NCBI GenBank assembly: GCA_023622515.1
Contig: JAMNZB010000036.1
Span: forward strand, 1-51,650
Source of the DNA: Bacillota bacterium
Lineage (GTDB): Bacteria > Bacillota > Clostridia > Saccharofermentanales > DTU023
DNA length: 51,650 nt
Direction: 5' to 3'
This document shows, in pieces, positions 36,179 through 46,947 of this stretch. Position 1 is the stretch's first letter, and the number at the start of each line of letters is the position of its first letter. Both the position numbers and the translations under genes were made by a program. The notes beneath the pieces are model-generated. The model searched no databases, was not told the origin of the DNA, and saw only the letters and a list, made by a program, of their open reading frames with translations.

Positions 36179-38650
36179 TTAAGGGCGGCCTTGCCAGAGA
36201 ATCATTAAAAGCCTGACTTTACAATCACGCTTTAAGGCTTTTATTTTCACTTCTTCAAACGACAAAGATGATTTTTCCACCTCTTCTCTCCGCTTGGCAA
36301 GTTCGCTGTCCGTCTCTTCAATAAGCTTTTCATACTCTTCCGCTGCCAGTTCCAGATTATTTACAGCCCGCTCTACATCCTGGTCTAAACGGTTGACTCT
36401 GGAGGCGCTGCGACCGGCAGTCGTGGCTTTACCTAAAGCTCCGGCAGACAATTTTGTCTTGCCGAAAAGGGCGGTGAGGAGAGAGCTACCTGCGGAAATA
36501 GCTGTTTGCCGCTTAGCGTCTTCCCTCATATCTATACGCTTTTCCGCTTGCTCCTTTGCCTTGCGAACTTTCTCCGCTTGGCTCTCCAGCCTCCTTTTGT
36601 ATTTTTCGAATAATTTTTCTACTTCCAGGTCCCTGTATTCACGGGTCTCCTTATCAAGGCGAATACGGAAATCCCGCAAGCTTTCTCCTTCTTGTGAACG
36701 GATACCGTGGGTTTTGTTTTCATAGCGAATAAGGCTGCCATGGCGGTACAAATAGTCCACCAGGCCGGCCTGCCAGTTTTTGTAATTTTTGCTGTCGCTG
36801 AATTCTTTACTCAAAGGGCGCAAGGGAACCCCTTCCCTGCCTTGCCCTTCCAGTTCTTCCAGCTTCATATCCAAAACACTGCTCTTATCCCATCTTATGG
36901 GGAGCGGGCTGTCTTCCGGTTCAACTATCCTTAGCTCCCGAACAGTCTTTGACTCATTCGTTTTCTTATCGAGATAATAGACTTCTGTAAAGGCGGCCAG
37001 AAGTGGTGCATAATAACTGACCGGACCATCTGTCGGTAAGAAATATGAGGGAATTTCTTTTGGTAAGGAAGCAAGTACTTGCTTTTGCTCGGCAAAACTC
37101 CCGCCGGCGGTCGGTTTTGCCATAGCTTCAAGAGCATAACCGGTCTGTAGAGAAGTCCCCATCCCCTCAGCAACAGCTCTATCATGAGGTATAGGGTCGG
37201 TAATCTCCTCTCCTGCATCCGCTTGGGGGAGCCTGTCGTATAAGCCTAAAAGGCTCAGCTGTCGAATATCCTCCAGCGACATCGGTCCCTTTAAATAGGA
37301 CAGGCAAAATCTTGACTCAAATCGTGTCAGGCGTCTTGCATGGACACTATTCATTAAAAACTCCCGCTTATTCAAGCCGGCAATTAAGCGGTCCATTTCG
37401 CTCCGGCTGAAATTTTCTCCGGAAGCTCTTGCGGCATCTTGCATGCCATCAAGTAACCTAGCCCGGTCATTTTCCGTCTGCAAGCGACCAATCCACCAGG
37501 TACCGATATTGGCCAGTCCTTTATAATCCAGGTCCAGGGGGTTTTGTGTCGTAAGAACAATACCTAAACCATAAGCCCTGGATTGCTTTAACAGGGTAAG
37601 CAGGGGGCGCTTTGACGGGGGATTTTTGACCGGCGGGAAGTAACCATAAATCTCATCCATATACAGTATGGCACGCAGGCTTTGGCTGCCGGTCTGACTT
37701 CTGGTCCAGGCAAGCAAACGGGTCAGGAAGAGTGAAACAAAAAACATCCGCTCTTCTTCTGTCAAATGGGCAATTGATAATATGGAAAGTTTCGGTTTAC
37801 CGTCTGCATTGTAAAGCAGAGTGTCAATATCCAGGGGGTGGCCCTTCATCCACCGGGCAAAAACAGGTGAGGCAATCAGGCTGTTAAAGCGCATAGCCAG
37901 CTTATCACGCTCTGCCCTGGGATAAAAGGCATCAAGATCCATGACGCCGACGGTATCGAAAGGGGGTTCTTGAATCAAGGCAATAAGACTGGCCAGATGA
38001 ACATCTTCCCCCCTATGCCAAGCTTGTTGCAAGATATTAGTTAACAGAATGGTCTCCTTAGATTGTAAGGGGTCAGCCTCGATACCCAAAAGGCCTAACA
38101 GGCCGGCTGCTGTTCCCTGAACAAGGTTACTTAAGCTGTTAAAATCCTGCATGACTTCAGGGGCAGGGGCTGCTAAGCTTTCCATGAGTGACAAAGGCTC
38201 TCCGGCATTTGAGGCCGGTGTATAGACCGTTATATCAGATTTTTTTCTCAGCAACTCAATACGTTCACCGCTTTGCCCCCAGGAGCTGATTCCTTTTTTC
38301 CAAGTATCCGCAACTTGTCCGGCGTATTCTTCCCGGGTCATGTTGTTGGCTTTGGCCTCTTGCTCATCGACCCAGGGCAAAAAATCCTCGGCACGCATGG
38401 CCGGGAAGCCTAAGCATAGGTTTGTCATGTCCCCCTTCGGGTCAATAATTAAGGCGGGGATGCCGTCAATGGCCGCTTCTTCTAACAGGCCGATGCAAAG
38501 TCCTGTTTTCCCTGAGCCGGTCATACCAACGCAGAGGGCATGGGTAGAAAGATTTGACGAAGGATACAATAATAAGGGGGCATCCTTGCCTTCATCCTGT
38601 CCTATTTCTCTTCCCAAATAAAATAGGCCTAATTGTTCAAATGTCTCCAT
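36179..38650 (-). CDS. HerA-like/DUF87 ATPase (helicase HerA-type ATP-binding protein)
   Basis: HALCVGMTGSGKTGLCIGLLEEAAIDGIPALIIDPKGDMTNLCLGFP, ILYMDEIYGYFPP, LKQSRAYGLGIVLTTQNPLDLDYKGLANIGTWWIGRLQTENDRARLLDGM. Confidence 0.88.
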   Translation of the reverse strand: METFEQLGLFYLGREIGQDEGKDAPLLLYPSSNLSTHALCVGMTGSGKTGLCIGLLEEAAIDGIPALIIDPKGDMTNLCLGFPAMRAEDFLPWVDEQEAKANNMTREEYAGQVADTWKKGISSWGQSGERIELLRKKSDITVYTPASNAGEPLSLMESLAAPAPEVMQDFNSLSNLVQGTAAGLLGLLGIEADPLQSKETILLTNILQQAWHRGEDVHLASLIALIQEPPFDTVGVMDLDAFYPRAERDKLAMRFNSLIASPVFARWMKGHPLDIDTLLYNADGKPKLSILSIAHLTEEERMFFVSLFLTRLLAWTRSQTGSQSLRAILYMDEIYGYFPPVKNPPSKRPLLTLLKQSRAYGLGIVLTTQNPLDLDYKGLANIGTWWIGRLQTENDRARLLDGMQDAARASGENFSRSEMDRLIAGLNKREFLMNSVHARRLTRFESRFCLSYLKGPMSLEDIRQLSLLGLYDRLPQADAGEEITDPIPHDRAVAEGMGTSLQTGYALEAMAKPTAGGSFAEQKQVLASLPKEIPSYFLPTDGPVSYYAPLLAAFTEVYYLDKKTNESKTVRELRIVEPEDSPLPIRWDKSSVLDMKLEELEGQGREGVPLRPLSKEFSDSKNYKNWQAGLVDYLYRHGSLIRYENKTHGIRSQEGESLRDFRIRLDKETREYRDLEVEKLFEKYKRRLESQAEKVRKAKEQAEKRIDMREDAKRQTAISAGSSLLTALFGKTKLSAGALGKATTAGRSASRVNRLDQDVERAVNNLELAAEEYEKLIEETDSELAKRREEVEKSSLSFEEVKIKALKRDCKVRLLMILWQGRP

Positions 38651-38679
38651 AGTATATTCCTCAAATTATTAGCTGGCGG

Positions 38680-41058
38680 CTATTCTTTCTTTTCCTTTGC
38701 TTTCCCCTCTTCCTCAGCCAGCAGGGCTGCAGCAAAAACTTCCTCAGCATTTTCTACAAGAGTAATCTTTAACTGCTTGGTGACTGATTCCGGGATATCC
38801 TCAATATCACGTTCATTTTCTTTGGGAATAATGATTTCCTTGATTCCGGCCCGCTTGGCAGCCACAGCCTTCTCTTTCAGACCACCGATGGGCATGACGT
38901 GACCACGCAAGGTAATTTCTCCGGTCATGGCCAGGTCACTACGCACAGGACGTCCACTAAGGGCGGAGGCTAAAGCGCTAGCAATGGTGATACCGGCAGA
39001 GGGCCCATCTTTTGGCACAGCACCGGCCGGTACATGGATATGAATATCCTGTTCACTAATATTAATATCAGCAAAACCAAGCTTATCCGCTTGGGCACGG
39101 ACGTAGGTAACAGCGGCCTGGGCAGACTCTTTCATGACATCACCCAAGGAACCGGTTAACTCAATCTTGCCTTGTCCCGGTAAGACATTAACTTCAATCG
39201 TCAAGGTGTCACCGCCGGCATAGGTCCAGGCAAGACCGGTGGCCATGCCAACCTGCGCCTTTTGCTCGGCCACTTCAAAATTAAATTTACGGCGGCCAAG
39301 AATTTCTTCCAAATTGCGGACGGTTACCGAAATTTTCGTATCGGGATCTTGAGCGATTTTTACGGCAGCACGCCGGCAGAGCCTTGCCAGTTCACGGTCA
39401 AGCTGGCGGACACCGGCCTCTGAGGTATACCAACTAATAAGGCGGGCCAGCGCAGTTTGGCTGATTGTGAAGTTCTGTTTGTCGATGGCATGCGCCTTCA
39501 TTTGCGCAGGCAAAAGATGGCGTTTGGCAATTTGAATCTTATCTTCTTCTGTGTAGCCGGAGAGTTCAATCAATTCCATCCGGTCGAGTAAGGGTTCCGG
39601 AATATCCCAGGCCGAGTTGGCCGTTGTAATAAAAAGAACTTGGGATAAGTCATAAGGGAACTCCACATAATGGTCACGGAAGTTATTGTTCTGCTCGGGA
39701 TCTAAAACCTCCAGAAGGGCTGAGGAAGGGTCGCCGCGAAAATCATTCCCCAATTTATCAATCTCATCTAATAGAAAGAGGGGGTTGTCACTGTCGGCAT
39801 GGCGGATTCCTTGAATAATCCTTCCCGGCATGGCCCCGACATAGGTTCGTCTGTGACCGCGAATTTCCGCCTCATCACGAATCCCGCCAAGAGACATCCG
39901 AACATAGCGCCGGCCAAGGGCATCGGCGATAGACTTGGCAATAGATGTTTTCCCGACTCCGGGAGGGCCCACCAAACAGAGAATGGGGCCCTTTATCCGC
40001 TTTTCACCACTTCGCACTTGCAAGGCCCGAACGGCAATATATTCCAGGATTCTCTCTTTTACTTTCTCCAAGCCGTAGTGGTCGCTATTGAGGATTTTTT
40101 CCGCCTGCTTGAGGTCTAATTTTTCTTCATCCACACGCCCAAAAGGCAATTCCACAATCAACTCCAACCAATTACGCTGAACGGTTGTTTCAGGGAAATT
40201 CGGTGGCATCCGGTCTAGGCGCTTCAATTCCCGGCGTAACTTTTTCTTGTAGTCCTCCGGAATTCGGGATTGTTCAACGGCCTCACTAAGCCGGTCTATT
40301 TCACTTTCCTCATCATCACCCAGTTCCTCCTGGATGGAACGCAACTGCTCGCGCAATATATATTCTCTCTGGTTCTGATCTACACTTTGCTGCACTTTTT
40401 CCGAAATGCCGCGGGTCACTTCAACGATTTCAATCTCTCTATGGATCAGAACAAGTAAATGTTCAAGGCGGGCAATAATATTTGTCTCTTCCAGCTGCCT
40501 CTGCTTTTCCTCCAGGTCAAGACCCAGGCTGGTACAAATTAAGTCGGCCATGGTATGTGAATCCGCCTCTGAGGTAACCATGGCAACAGTATCCGGGGCA
40601 ACAAGTCCCGAATTCATGGCAAAAATTTCGAAAAACTTTTTTACTTCCCGGATAAAGGCCTCCAGCATGAGGGCATCTTCTTCCGCAACGTCCTCTGACT
40701 CCAGAAGCTCAATACTGGCCACCCGGACCCCTTTCCGCTTGCCAAAGTGAGTAGCTTTGGCTCGGCTGATTCCGGTGCACAATACCTTATAGTGATTAAA
40801 ACCCAATTCAATCACTTGGCGAATTGTGGCAAAGGTTCCTACCCTATATAAGTCTTTTGCGGTCGGCTGGTCCACCAAAGGGTCCTTTTGCGATAAAAGT
40901 AAAACCTTACGATCCCTTGCCATCGCCTCTTTTAAGGCGGCTATGGTCTCTTCTCGACCAACTTCAAAACTCATGGTACTACCCGGATAAAAGACCAAGC
41001 CGCGAAGGGCAAGGTAAGGAACACGTGCTCTTATTTTTGCTTTCTTTTGTTCAGGCAT
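38680..41058 (-). CDS. lon: ATP-dependent endopeptidase La (Lon)
   Basis: Lon N-domain, [47 protein letters not shown] catalytic Ser, [13 protein letters not shown]. Confidence 0.97.
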   Translation of the reverse strand: MPEQKKAKIRARVPYLALRGLVFYPGSTMSFEVGREETIAALKEAMARDRKVLLLSQKDPLVDQPTAKDLYRVGTFATIRQVIELGFNHYKVLCTGISRAKATHFGKRKGVRVASIELLESEDVAEEDALMLEAFIREVKKFFEIFAMNSGLVAPDTVAMVTSEADSHTMADLICTSLGLDLEEKQRQLEETNIIARLEHLLVLIHREIEIVEVTRGISEKVQQSVDQNQREYILREQLRSIQEELGDDEESEIDRLSEAVEQSRIPEDYKKKLRRELKRLDRMPPNFPETTVQRNWLELIVELPFGRVDEEKLDLKQAEKILNSDHYGLEKVKERILEYIAVRALQVRSGEKRIKGPILCLVGPPGVGKTSIAKSIADALGRRYVRMSLGGIRDEAEIRGHRRTYVGAMPGRIIQGIRHADSDNPLFLLDEIDKLGNDFRGDPSSALLEVLDPEQNNNFRDHYVEFPYDLSQVLFITTANSAWDIPEPLLDRMELIELSGYTEEDKIQIAKRHLLPAQMKAHAIDKQNFTISQTALARLISWYTSEAGVRQLDRELARLCRRAAVKIAQDPDTKISVTVRNLEEILGRRKFNFEVAEQKAQVGMATGLAWTYAGGDTLTIEVNVLPGQGKIELTGSLGDVMKESAQAAVTYVRAQADKLGFADINISEQDIHIHVPAGAVPKDGPSAGITIASALASALSGRPVRSDLAMTGEITLRGHVMPIGGLKEKAVAAKRAGIKEIIIPKENERDIEDIPESVTKQLKITLVENAEEVFAAALLAEEEGKAKEKKE

Positions 41059-41060
41059 AT

Positions 41061-41504
41061 CTAGTTTTTTCCTTCCAAGGCCATAATTTTATCTACTCGG
41101 CGAAGATGCCTTCCCCCCTCAAATTCTGCATTGATAAATGCTTCAACTATACTCCATGCCAGTTCCGGGCCAAGGGTTCTTCCGCCTAAGCAGATAACAT
41201 TAGCATCATTATGCTTTTTTGCCATTCTAGCAGAATATTCATCACTTAGATGGGCTGCGCGAATGCCCTGTATTTTGTTAGCTGCAATACAAATGCCGAT
41301 GCCTGTTCCACAAAAGAGAATGGCCAAGTCTGCTTTTTCTTCAAGAAGTGCTTGGCAAACTTCCTCTGCCTTATCCGGATAATCAATGCTTATTGTTTCA
41401 TCAAGCCCCATATTCTTTACCTTGTGACCTTTTTCTTCCAATTTCATCTGGATAAAGGCTTTCAATTCAAAGCCACCCTGGTCTGCCCCAACAATAATCT
41501 TCAT
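41061..41504 (-). CDS. rpiB: Ribose 5-phosphate isomerase B
   Basis: MKIIVGADQGGFELKAFI, AILFCGTGIGICIAANKIQGIRAA. Confidence 0.93.
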   Translation of the reverse strand: MKIIVGADQGGFELKAFIQMKLEEKGHKVKNMGLDETISIDYPDKAEEVCQALLEEKADLAILFCGTGIGICIAANKIQGIRAAHLSDEYSARMAKKHNDANVICLGGRTLGPELAWSIVEAFINAEFEGGRHLRRVDKIMALEGKN

Positions 41505-41593
41505 ATTGATCTCCGTTTCTATTTTCATTTTATTTTTCTATATTTTCCTGTTTTTCTTGCCTTCTAGGCTGATACTGCTTTTCCTCTAGTCTA

Positions 41594-42271
41594 TCAGGCT
41601 TTTGCCTCATGAACATGGCGAGTATCATTCAGACGAATTAATTCAAATTCACGTGTACCGTAAAAATCGATTTCACTGATTGAGGTATTGCCATAAATTT
41701 CATAAGGCGCCTCTTCCAAGGATCTTCCGTGACAAAAATTAATGAGTGTAGCCAGAAGGAAGCCGTGGGCTACAACGGCAATACTTTCCCCTTGGTGCTT
41801 AGGCAAGGTTTTTTCCAGGAAGGCCAGTGCCCGGTCAAAGACTTCATAACTCGTCTCACCCCCCGGAGCACGGAATTTATACAAATGTGTCGTATATCCG
41901 GAGTATTCCTCCGGATAAGCCTCGATGGCTTCTTGCCAGGTCATGGTTTCCAAGACACCGCCATGAATTTCCTGCAATAGGGGGTCTTGCTCTACACTGA
42001 TATTTTCTCTCCCCTCAGCGAGATAACCGGCAGTTATATAAGCCCTCTGCAGGTTGCTCGCATAAATAGCATCAAGCGGTGTATCTTTCAAAGCACAGGC
42101 CAGGGCTTTGGCTTGCCCTATACCGACATCATTAAGCGGAGTGTCGGTTGATCCTTGAATATAACCCTGGACATTTCCTTCTGTTTGTCCGTGGCGGATG
42201 AAATACACCTTCACCGGTTTTTCAAAGTTAATCGATCCTATTTTGCAAGGATGCTTGTTTTCTATTCTCAT
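41594..42271 (-). CDS. Histidine phosphatase family protein (phosphoglycerate mutase-like)
   Basis: VYFIRHGQTEGNVQGYIQGSTDTPLN; start reassigned to MRIENK. Confidence 0.9.
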   Translation of the reverse strand: MRIENKHPCKIGSINFEKPVKVYFIRHGQTEGNVQGYIQGSTDTPLNDVGIGQAKALACALKDTPLDAIYASNLQRAYITAGYLAEGRENISVEQDPLLQEIHGGVLETMTWQEAIEAYPEEYSGYTTHLYKFRAPGGETSYEVFDRALAFLEKTLPKHQGESIAVVAHGFLLATLINFCHGRSLEEAPYEIYGNTSISEIDFYGTREFELIRLNDTRHVHEAKA

Positions 42272-42335
42272 CTCTCTTAATTTTCTCCTGTCTTCCAATA
42301 AAGTCTTCCGAGTAATGCTGCTTCTCAATCTTTAC

Positions 42336-44081
42336 TTAGGAAACAATACCATTATCCAGATTAAGATAAACCATTTGTCCGTCAATTATTAAGCGTGTTG
42401 CATTTTTCGCTCCATAGATAATGGGTATATTTAGCAATTTAGCGCAGGTGACAGCGTGGCTTTCCGGATTATCGTCTTCAACAATAATAGCTCTTGCCTC
42501 ACGGATAATAGCCAGGTCCTCGTTGCACGTTTCTTCGGCAACCAAAATATACTGTCTTGTGTCTGCCATGTACTCCGAAATCTTATGATTTACCATAACT
42601 AAGGCATCACCTGAAATTTGCCGTGAACTGCCGGAATAATAAGGGCTGCCTTTGGTAATTTGCCCGCCCAGCGTTTCTACCCGTATAGTGTTGGTCGTCC
42701 CGCTCATACCGGCCGGACTTCCTCCGGTAAAGACAAGCACATCCCCATCCTCGACAATAGTCGTTTTCAGGGCTGCCGCACTGGCTACCTCATACAATTC
42801 ATCCGTATCATAAATAACAGGCACAAGGAGCGGGGTTACCCCCCAAGAAATAGCCAATTGGTTTTTACTGCGCTCGGTTACCGTTGCCGCAATAATCGGT
42901 GTTTCCGGGCGGAAACTGGAAAGGCTGCGGGCTGTATTGCCGGAGTGGGTAACACACAAAATGGCCTTAGCCCCGATATCCATAGCTGTTGTACAGGCCG
43001 CATTGCTGATAGCCAATGTCAATGTTTGGATATCATAATGCCTTGCCCGGTAGGCCTTCCAATAATCAATACTCTTTTCGGTACGGCGGGCAATGCGGTC
43101 CATCATTTTTACACTCTCCACAGGGTATTTACCCATGGCCGTTTCACCGGAAAGCATGATGCAGGATGTCCCATCCATGATGGCATTGGCTACATCAGAG
43201 ACTTCGGCCCTGGTCGGTCTTGGGTTACGGATCATAGAGTCCAGCATTTCTGTAGCTGTAATGCTGGGTAGGCCCGCCTTGTAAGAGGTTTGGATCATTT
43301 TCTTTTGCAGGATAGGAACTTCTTCGGCCGGTATATCCACACCCAGGTCACCTCTGGCGACCATAATGGCATCGGCAACTTTCAGGATTTCATCAAAATT
43401 TTGCACCCCCTCTTTATTTTCAATTTTGGCACAAATTTTGATTTCTTTATCCCCAAAAGAAGCCAGGGTTTTACGAATTTCCATGATATCTTGCGGGCGA
43501 CGAATAAAAGAAGCGGCAATCCAGTCAAATTCGTTATCAACGGCAAACTCTAAGTCCACAATATCTTTTTCCGTAAGGGCAGGAAGCTGAAGTTCTACAT
43601 CCGGTAAATTAATACTCTTGTGATTGGAAACTTCTCCGCCAACCAGCACCTTGCAAATAACGTCGCGGCCAAGAATGCGATCGACTTCTAAAACAATCAG
43701 CCCGTCATTAACCAATAAGCGCGAACCTTTTCTTACATCATCAGCCAGTTTTTTGTAGGTAACAGAGAATTGCTCTGAGTCACCCTCAATAGTCTCCTCG
43801 ACAATCGTCACTTCCCGGCCTGCCTCCAGCAGGGCCTTGCCGTCCCGAAACTTCCCGGTGCGCACTTCGGGTCCTTTGGTATCCAGCATCAGGGCCAGGG
43901 GCACATTCATTTCTTGGCGGATTTCTTTAATCCGGTCAACGCGGACTTTTTGTTCTTCATGCGTCCCGTGCGAAAAATTCAGGCGGGCGACATTCATTCC
44001 CGCCTGAACCAAGTCGCGTAAGGTTTTTGAATCGTCCGATGCCGGACCGATTGTACAAATTATTTTTGTTCTTCTATACAT
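42336..44081 (-). CDS. pyk: Pyruvate kinase with C-terminal PEP-utilizing-type domain
   Basis: MYRRTKIICTIGPASDDSKTLRDLVQAGMNVARLNFSHG; C-terminal ESHAVTCAKLLNIPIIYG. Confidence 0.96.
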   Translation of the reverse strand: MYRRTKIICTIGPASDDSKTLRDLVQAGMNVARLNFSHGTHEEQKVRVDRIKEIRQEMNVPLALMLDTKGPEVRTGKFRDGKALLEAGREVTIVEETIEGDSEQFSVTYKKLADDVRKGSRLLVNDGLIVLEVDRILGRDVICKVLVGGEVSNHKSINLPDVELQLPALTEKDIVDLEFAVDNEFDWIAASFIRRPQDIMEIRKTLASFGDKEIKICAKIENKEGVQNFDEILKVADAIMVARGDLGVDIPAEEVPILQKKMIQTSYKAGLPSITATEMLDSMIRNPRPTRAEVSDVANAIMDGTSCIMLSGETAMGKYPVESVKMMDRIARRTEKSIDYWKAYRARHYDIQTLTLAISNAACTTAMDIGAKAILCVTHSGNTARSLSSFRPETPIIAATVTERSKNQLAISWGVTPLLVPVIYDTDELYEVASAAALKTTIVEDGDVLVFTGGSPAGMSGTTNTIRVETLGGQITKGSPYYSGSSRQISGDALVMVNHKISEYMADTRQYILVAEETCNEDLAIIREARAIIVEDDNPESHAVTCAKLLNIPIIYGAKNATRLIIDGQMVYLNLDNGIVS

Positions 44082-45354
44082 GAGCATCTCCCAACTTTGT
44101 TTTAAAATCGTAATAGGTAAATTTTCGTATTGTTTCTACATTTTTGCCATCAAAGCTAAGCAGGTCCGGCAAGGGCATACCGTTAAAGCTGTTTCGCTTA
44201 ACATGGGAGTACAAGGACATGTCACAAAAGACCAGCATGTCCCCGCGAGAAAGGGGCGAAGAAAAACTGTAATCCCCGATAATATCACCGGCAAGGCAGG
44301 TAGGGCCGCCCAGACGGTAACTGTGAGCAAATTCTCCGGCCACGCCGGCTCGCTCAAAGCGGCCTCCTCCCAGAATGCGGAAAAGTTTCGGGCGATAGGG
44401 CATTTCAAGCACATCCGGCATGTGACAGGCCGCCGAACTGTCTAAGATGGCAAAATTTATTTGGTTGCAGCCAACATCCAAGACCCGCGAGAATAAAAAA
44501 CCACAATCTAGGGGAATGGCCTCTCCGGGTTCAAGATAAATGGGCACTTTGTATTTTGCCTTGTAGCGGTCCATCAAAGAAAAGAAAAGCTCGACATTAT
44601 AATCTTTTTTTGTAAAGTGGTGGCCACCGCCAAAGTTAAGCCAGGATAAGCCCTCTATGTAGGGGGCAAACTTTTCGTCAAAGGCTTGAAGAACCTGCTC
44701 TAATTCTTCTGCACCCTCTTCACAAAGGCTGTGGAAGTGGAGCCCGCTAAGTCCATGCCAGAAGGCTTCATCTTGGGCCAAAGCTTTTTCCAGTTCTATC
44801 AGGGTTGTCCCTAAACGTGAGCCTTTAGCTGAAGGATTGTAAATCTCTTCAGCAATCTCGGAATATTCAGGGTTAACCCGCAAACCAAAGGATAGGTCAT
44901 GGCCATTTTTTTCTTTTCTTTCTTTTTGGGCAATAAGCACTTTCTTGCGCCAGCGTTGCCACTCAGACGGGCTGTTAAAAATGATTACATCAGCGAATTC
45001 CAGCAACTCATCTAATTCACCCTCCTTATAGGCCGGGGAGAAAACATGAATTTCCCCTTCCGGCATATGCTCCTGGGCAAGTTTTGCTTCGTAAAGGCCG
45101 GAAGAGCAGGTACCCCGGAGGTAATGGCCGATAAGCGGGTAGGTTGAAAATAAAGAGTAGGCCTTTTGGGCGAGCAGAATCTTTACCCCTGCTGCTTCTC
45201 CCAATTCATGCAGATAGCGTAAGTTATCTTCCAAGAGGCGCAAATCAATAATTTCTGCAGGGCTGGGCAGCCCTGCAAAAGGAATGTCACTAGCCGGTGC
45301 TTCTCGCCTCTGCGACAAGGGCCGTTCAGGCTGGCAAGTTGTAGTACGTCTCAT
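44074..45354 (-). CDS. nspC: Carboxynorspermidine/carboxyspermidine decarboxylase
   Basis: PLP fold III decarboxylase, ILLAQKAYS, WLNFGGGHHFTKKDYNVE, YLEPGEAI, GPTCLAGDIIGDY. Confidence 0.88.
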   Translation of the reverse strand: MRRTTTCQPERPLSQRREAPASDIPFAGLPSPAEIIDLRLLEDNLRYLHELGEAAGVKILLAQKAYSLFSTYPLIGHYLRGTCSSGLYEAKLAQEHMPEGEIHVFSPAYKEGELDELLEFADVIIFNSPSEWQRWRKKVLIAQKERKEKNGHDLSFGLRVNPEYSEIAEEIYNPSAKGSRLGTTLIELEKALAQDEAFWHGLSGLHFHSLCEEGAEELEQVLQAFDEKFAPYIEGLSWLNFGGGHHFTKKDYNVELFFSLMDRYKAKYKVPIYLEPGEAIPLDCGFLFSRVLDVGCNQINFAILDSSAACHMPDVLEMPYRPKLFRILGGGRFERAGVAGEFAHSYRLGGPTCLAGDIIGDYSFSSPLSRGDMLVFCDMSLYSHVKRNSFNGMPLPDLLSFDGKNVETIRKFTYYDFKTKLGDAHV

Positions 45355-46553
45355 TAAGGCACCAATACCGGATCAAAATCTTCTTGCCAGGGCAGACCGA
45401 ATTGATTTAAGGCATCCATGAAGGGGTCGGGATCAAGCTCCTCCAAGTTATGGACACCGGGTTTCTTCCAATGGCCCTGAAGCACCATCGCCGCACCAAT
45501 CATCGCCGGCACGCCGGTGGTGTAGGATACGGCTTGAGCCCCTGTTTCCTTATAGGCCTCCTGATGATCGCAGATGTTATACAGGTAGTAGGTCTTGGTC
45601 TTACCGTCTTTTTCCCCTTGGAAAATACAGCCGATATTGGTTTTTCCGACTGTTCTGGGCCCCAGACTGGCCGGATCGGGCAAGACAGCTTTTAAGAATT
45701 GCAGGGGGATGATTTCTCTACCCTCGAACTCAATTGGCTCAATGGAGGTCATACCAACATTTTCCAGGCACTTGAGGTGGGTTAAGTAAGACTCGCCGAA
45801 GGTCATGAAAAAGCGGATTCGCTCAAGACCGGGAACATTTTCTACAAGAGATTCCTCCTCCTCATGGTAGAGGAGGTACATGTCTTTTTCACCAACCTCT
45901 TTAAAGTTGTAGGTCCGCTTGATTTCCATAGGTTCAGTCTCTATCCATTCACCCTTTTCCCAATATCTGCCCTTGGCAGACACTTCGCGAATATTGATTT
46001 CCGGATTAAAGTTGGTGGCAAAAGGATAACCGTGATCGCCACCGTTGCAGTCTAAAATATCAATGTATTTTATCGTATCAAAGTGGTGTTTTAGTGCATA
46101 ACCGGTAAAAACCTGGGTTACACCGGGATCAAAGCCACTGCCTAAAATTGCGGTTAAACCGGCTTCTTCAAAGCGCTCTCTGTAGGCCCACTGCCATTTA
46201 TACTCAAATTTAGCGGTATCAGGCGGCTCATAGTTCGCTGTATCCAGATAATCGACACCATACTCCAGGCAGGCGTCCATAATGCTTAAGTTTTGATAGG
46301 GAAGGGCCAGGTTCATGACAATATCCGGCTTCTCTTCTTCAAAAAGGGCAACTAACTCCCCGACATTATCAGCATCGACTTGGCGGGCATTTAATTTTAC
46401 CCCCCTGCCGGATAGCTTTTCCACTAACTCTTCACACTTTGAAAGTGTACGGCTGGCAATCGTAAGTTCTGAAAAAACCTCTTTGTTTTCCACACACTTG
46501 TAAGCAGCAACACTAGCTACTCCACCGGCTCCAATAATTATAGCTTTTGCCAT
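45354..46553 (-). CDS. Saccharopine dehydrogenase family protein (carboxyspermidine dehydrogenase-like)
   Basis: AKAIIIGAGGVASVAAYKC, DYLDTANYEPPDTAKFEYKWQWAYRERFEEAGLTAILGSGFDPGVTQVF; 1-bp overlap with nspC. Confidence 0.88.
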   Translation of the reverse strand: MAKAIIIGAGGVASVAAYKCVENKEVFSELTIASRTLSKCEELVEKLSGRGVKLNARQVDADNVGELVALFEEEKPDIVMNLALPYQNLSIMDACLEYGVDYLDTANYEPPDTAKFEYKWQWAYRERFEEAGLTAILGSGFDPGVTQVFTGYALKHHFDTIKYIDILDCNGGDHGYPFATNFNPEINIREVSAKGRYWEKGEWIETEPMEIKRTYNFKEVGEKDMYLLYHEEEESLVENVPGLERIRFFMTFGESYLTHLKCLENVGMTSIEPIEFEGREIIPLQFLKAVLPDPASLGPRTVGKTNIGCIFQGEKDGKTKTYYLYNICDHQEAYKETGAQAVSYTTGVPAMIGAAMVLQGHWKKPGVHNLEELDPDPFMDALNQFGLPWQEDFDPVLVP

Positions 46554-46730
46554 ACTTTAATCTCCTTGGTCTTTAATTTTCTTAATATTTATATTTAACT
46601 TGCAGTTTATCTTAACAATGTTTTGTCCAGGTTATCTATTTGTATAAACTTTACTCTTATCCGCTCTTATCCGCTATCTGCATTCCGGCTAGCGGGACCG
46701 GGTAAAACCACCCTTAAAGGCAAGTGTTAC

Positions 46731-46833
46731 TTTGCCAAAAGCTCACTAAGTATTTTACCGGCAAATCTGCTAAGGAATCCGCTTGCAGATTTGCCGGCGT
46801 ACTTATAAATTAGCTCTTGCTATCTTTGGCAAA
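46731..46833. repeat. Nested inverted-repeat element
   Basis: Inner perfect 13-bp IR CCGGCAAATCTGC (46758-46770)/GCAGATTTGCCGG (46785-46797); outer 9-bp IR TTTGCCAAA (46731-46739)/TTTGGCAAA (46825-46833). Confidence 0.65.
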
Positions 46834-46947
46834 ACTCAAGAGTAAATTTTCAGTCAGCTTTACCAGTCCAGCAATTCAGGCATGGCAAAGGCTGCCGCCA
46901 GTTGGGCTGTAAGCCCGGGAACAATGGCGTCCTCATTAAAGCGAACC

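Noticed and set aside
36294-36725. 143-aa Ser-rich plus-strand ORF
   Set aside because: Shadow of the coiled-coil coding region of the HerA-like gene on the opposite strand.
42660-43271. 203-aa plus-strand ORF
   Set aside because: Antisense to pyk, low-complexity composition typical of a shadow ORF; the pyk frame is unambiguous.
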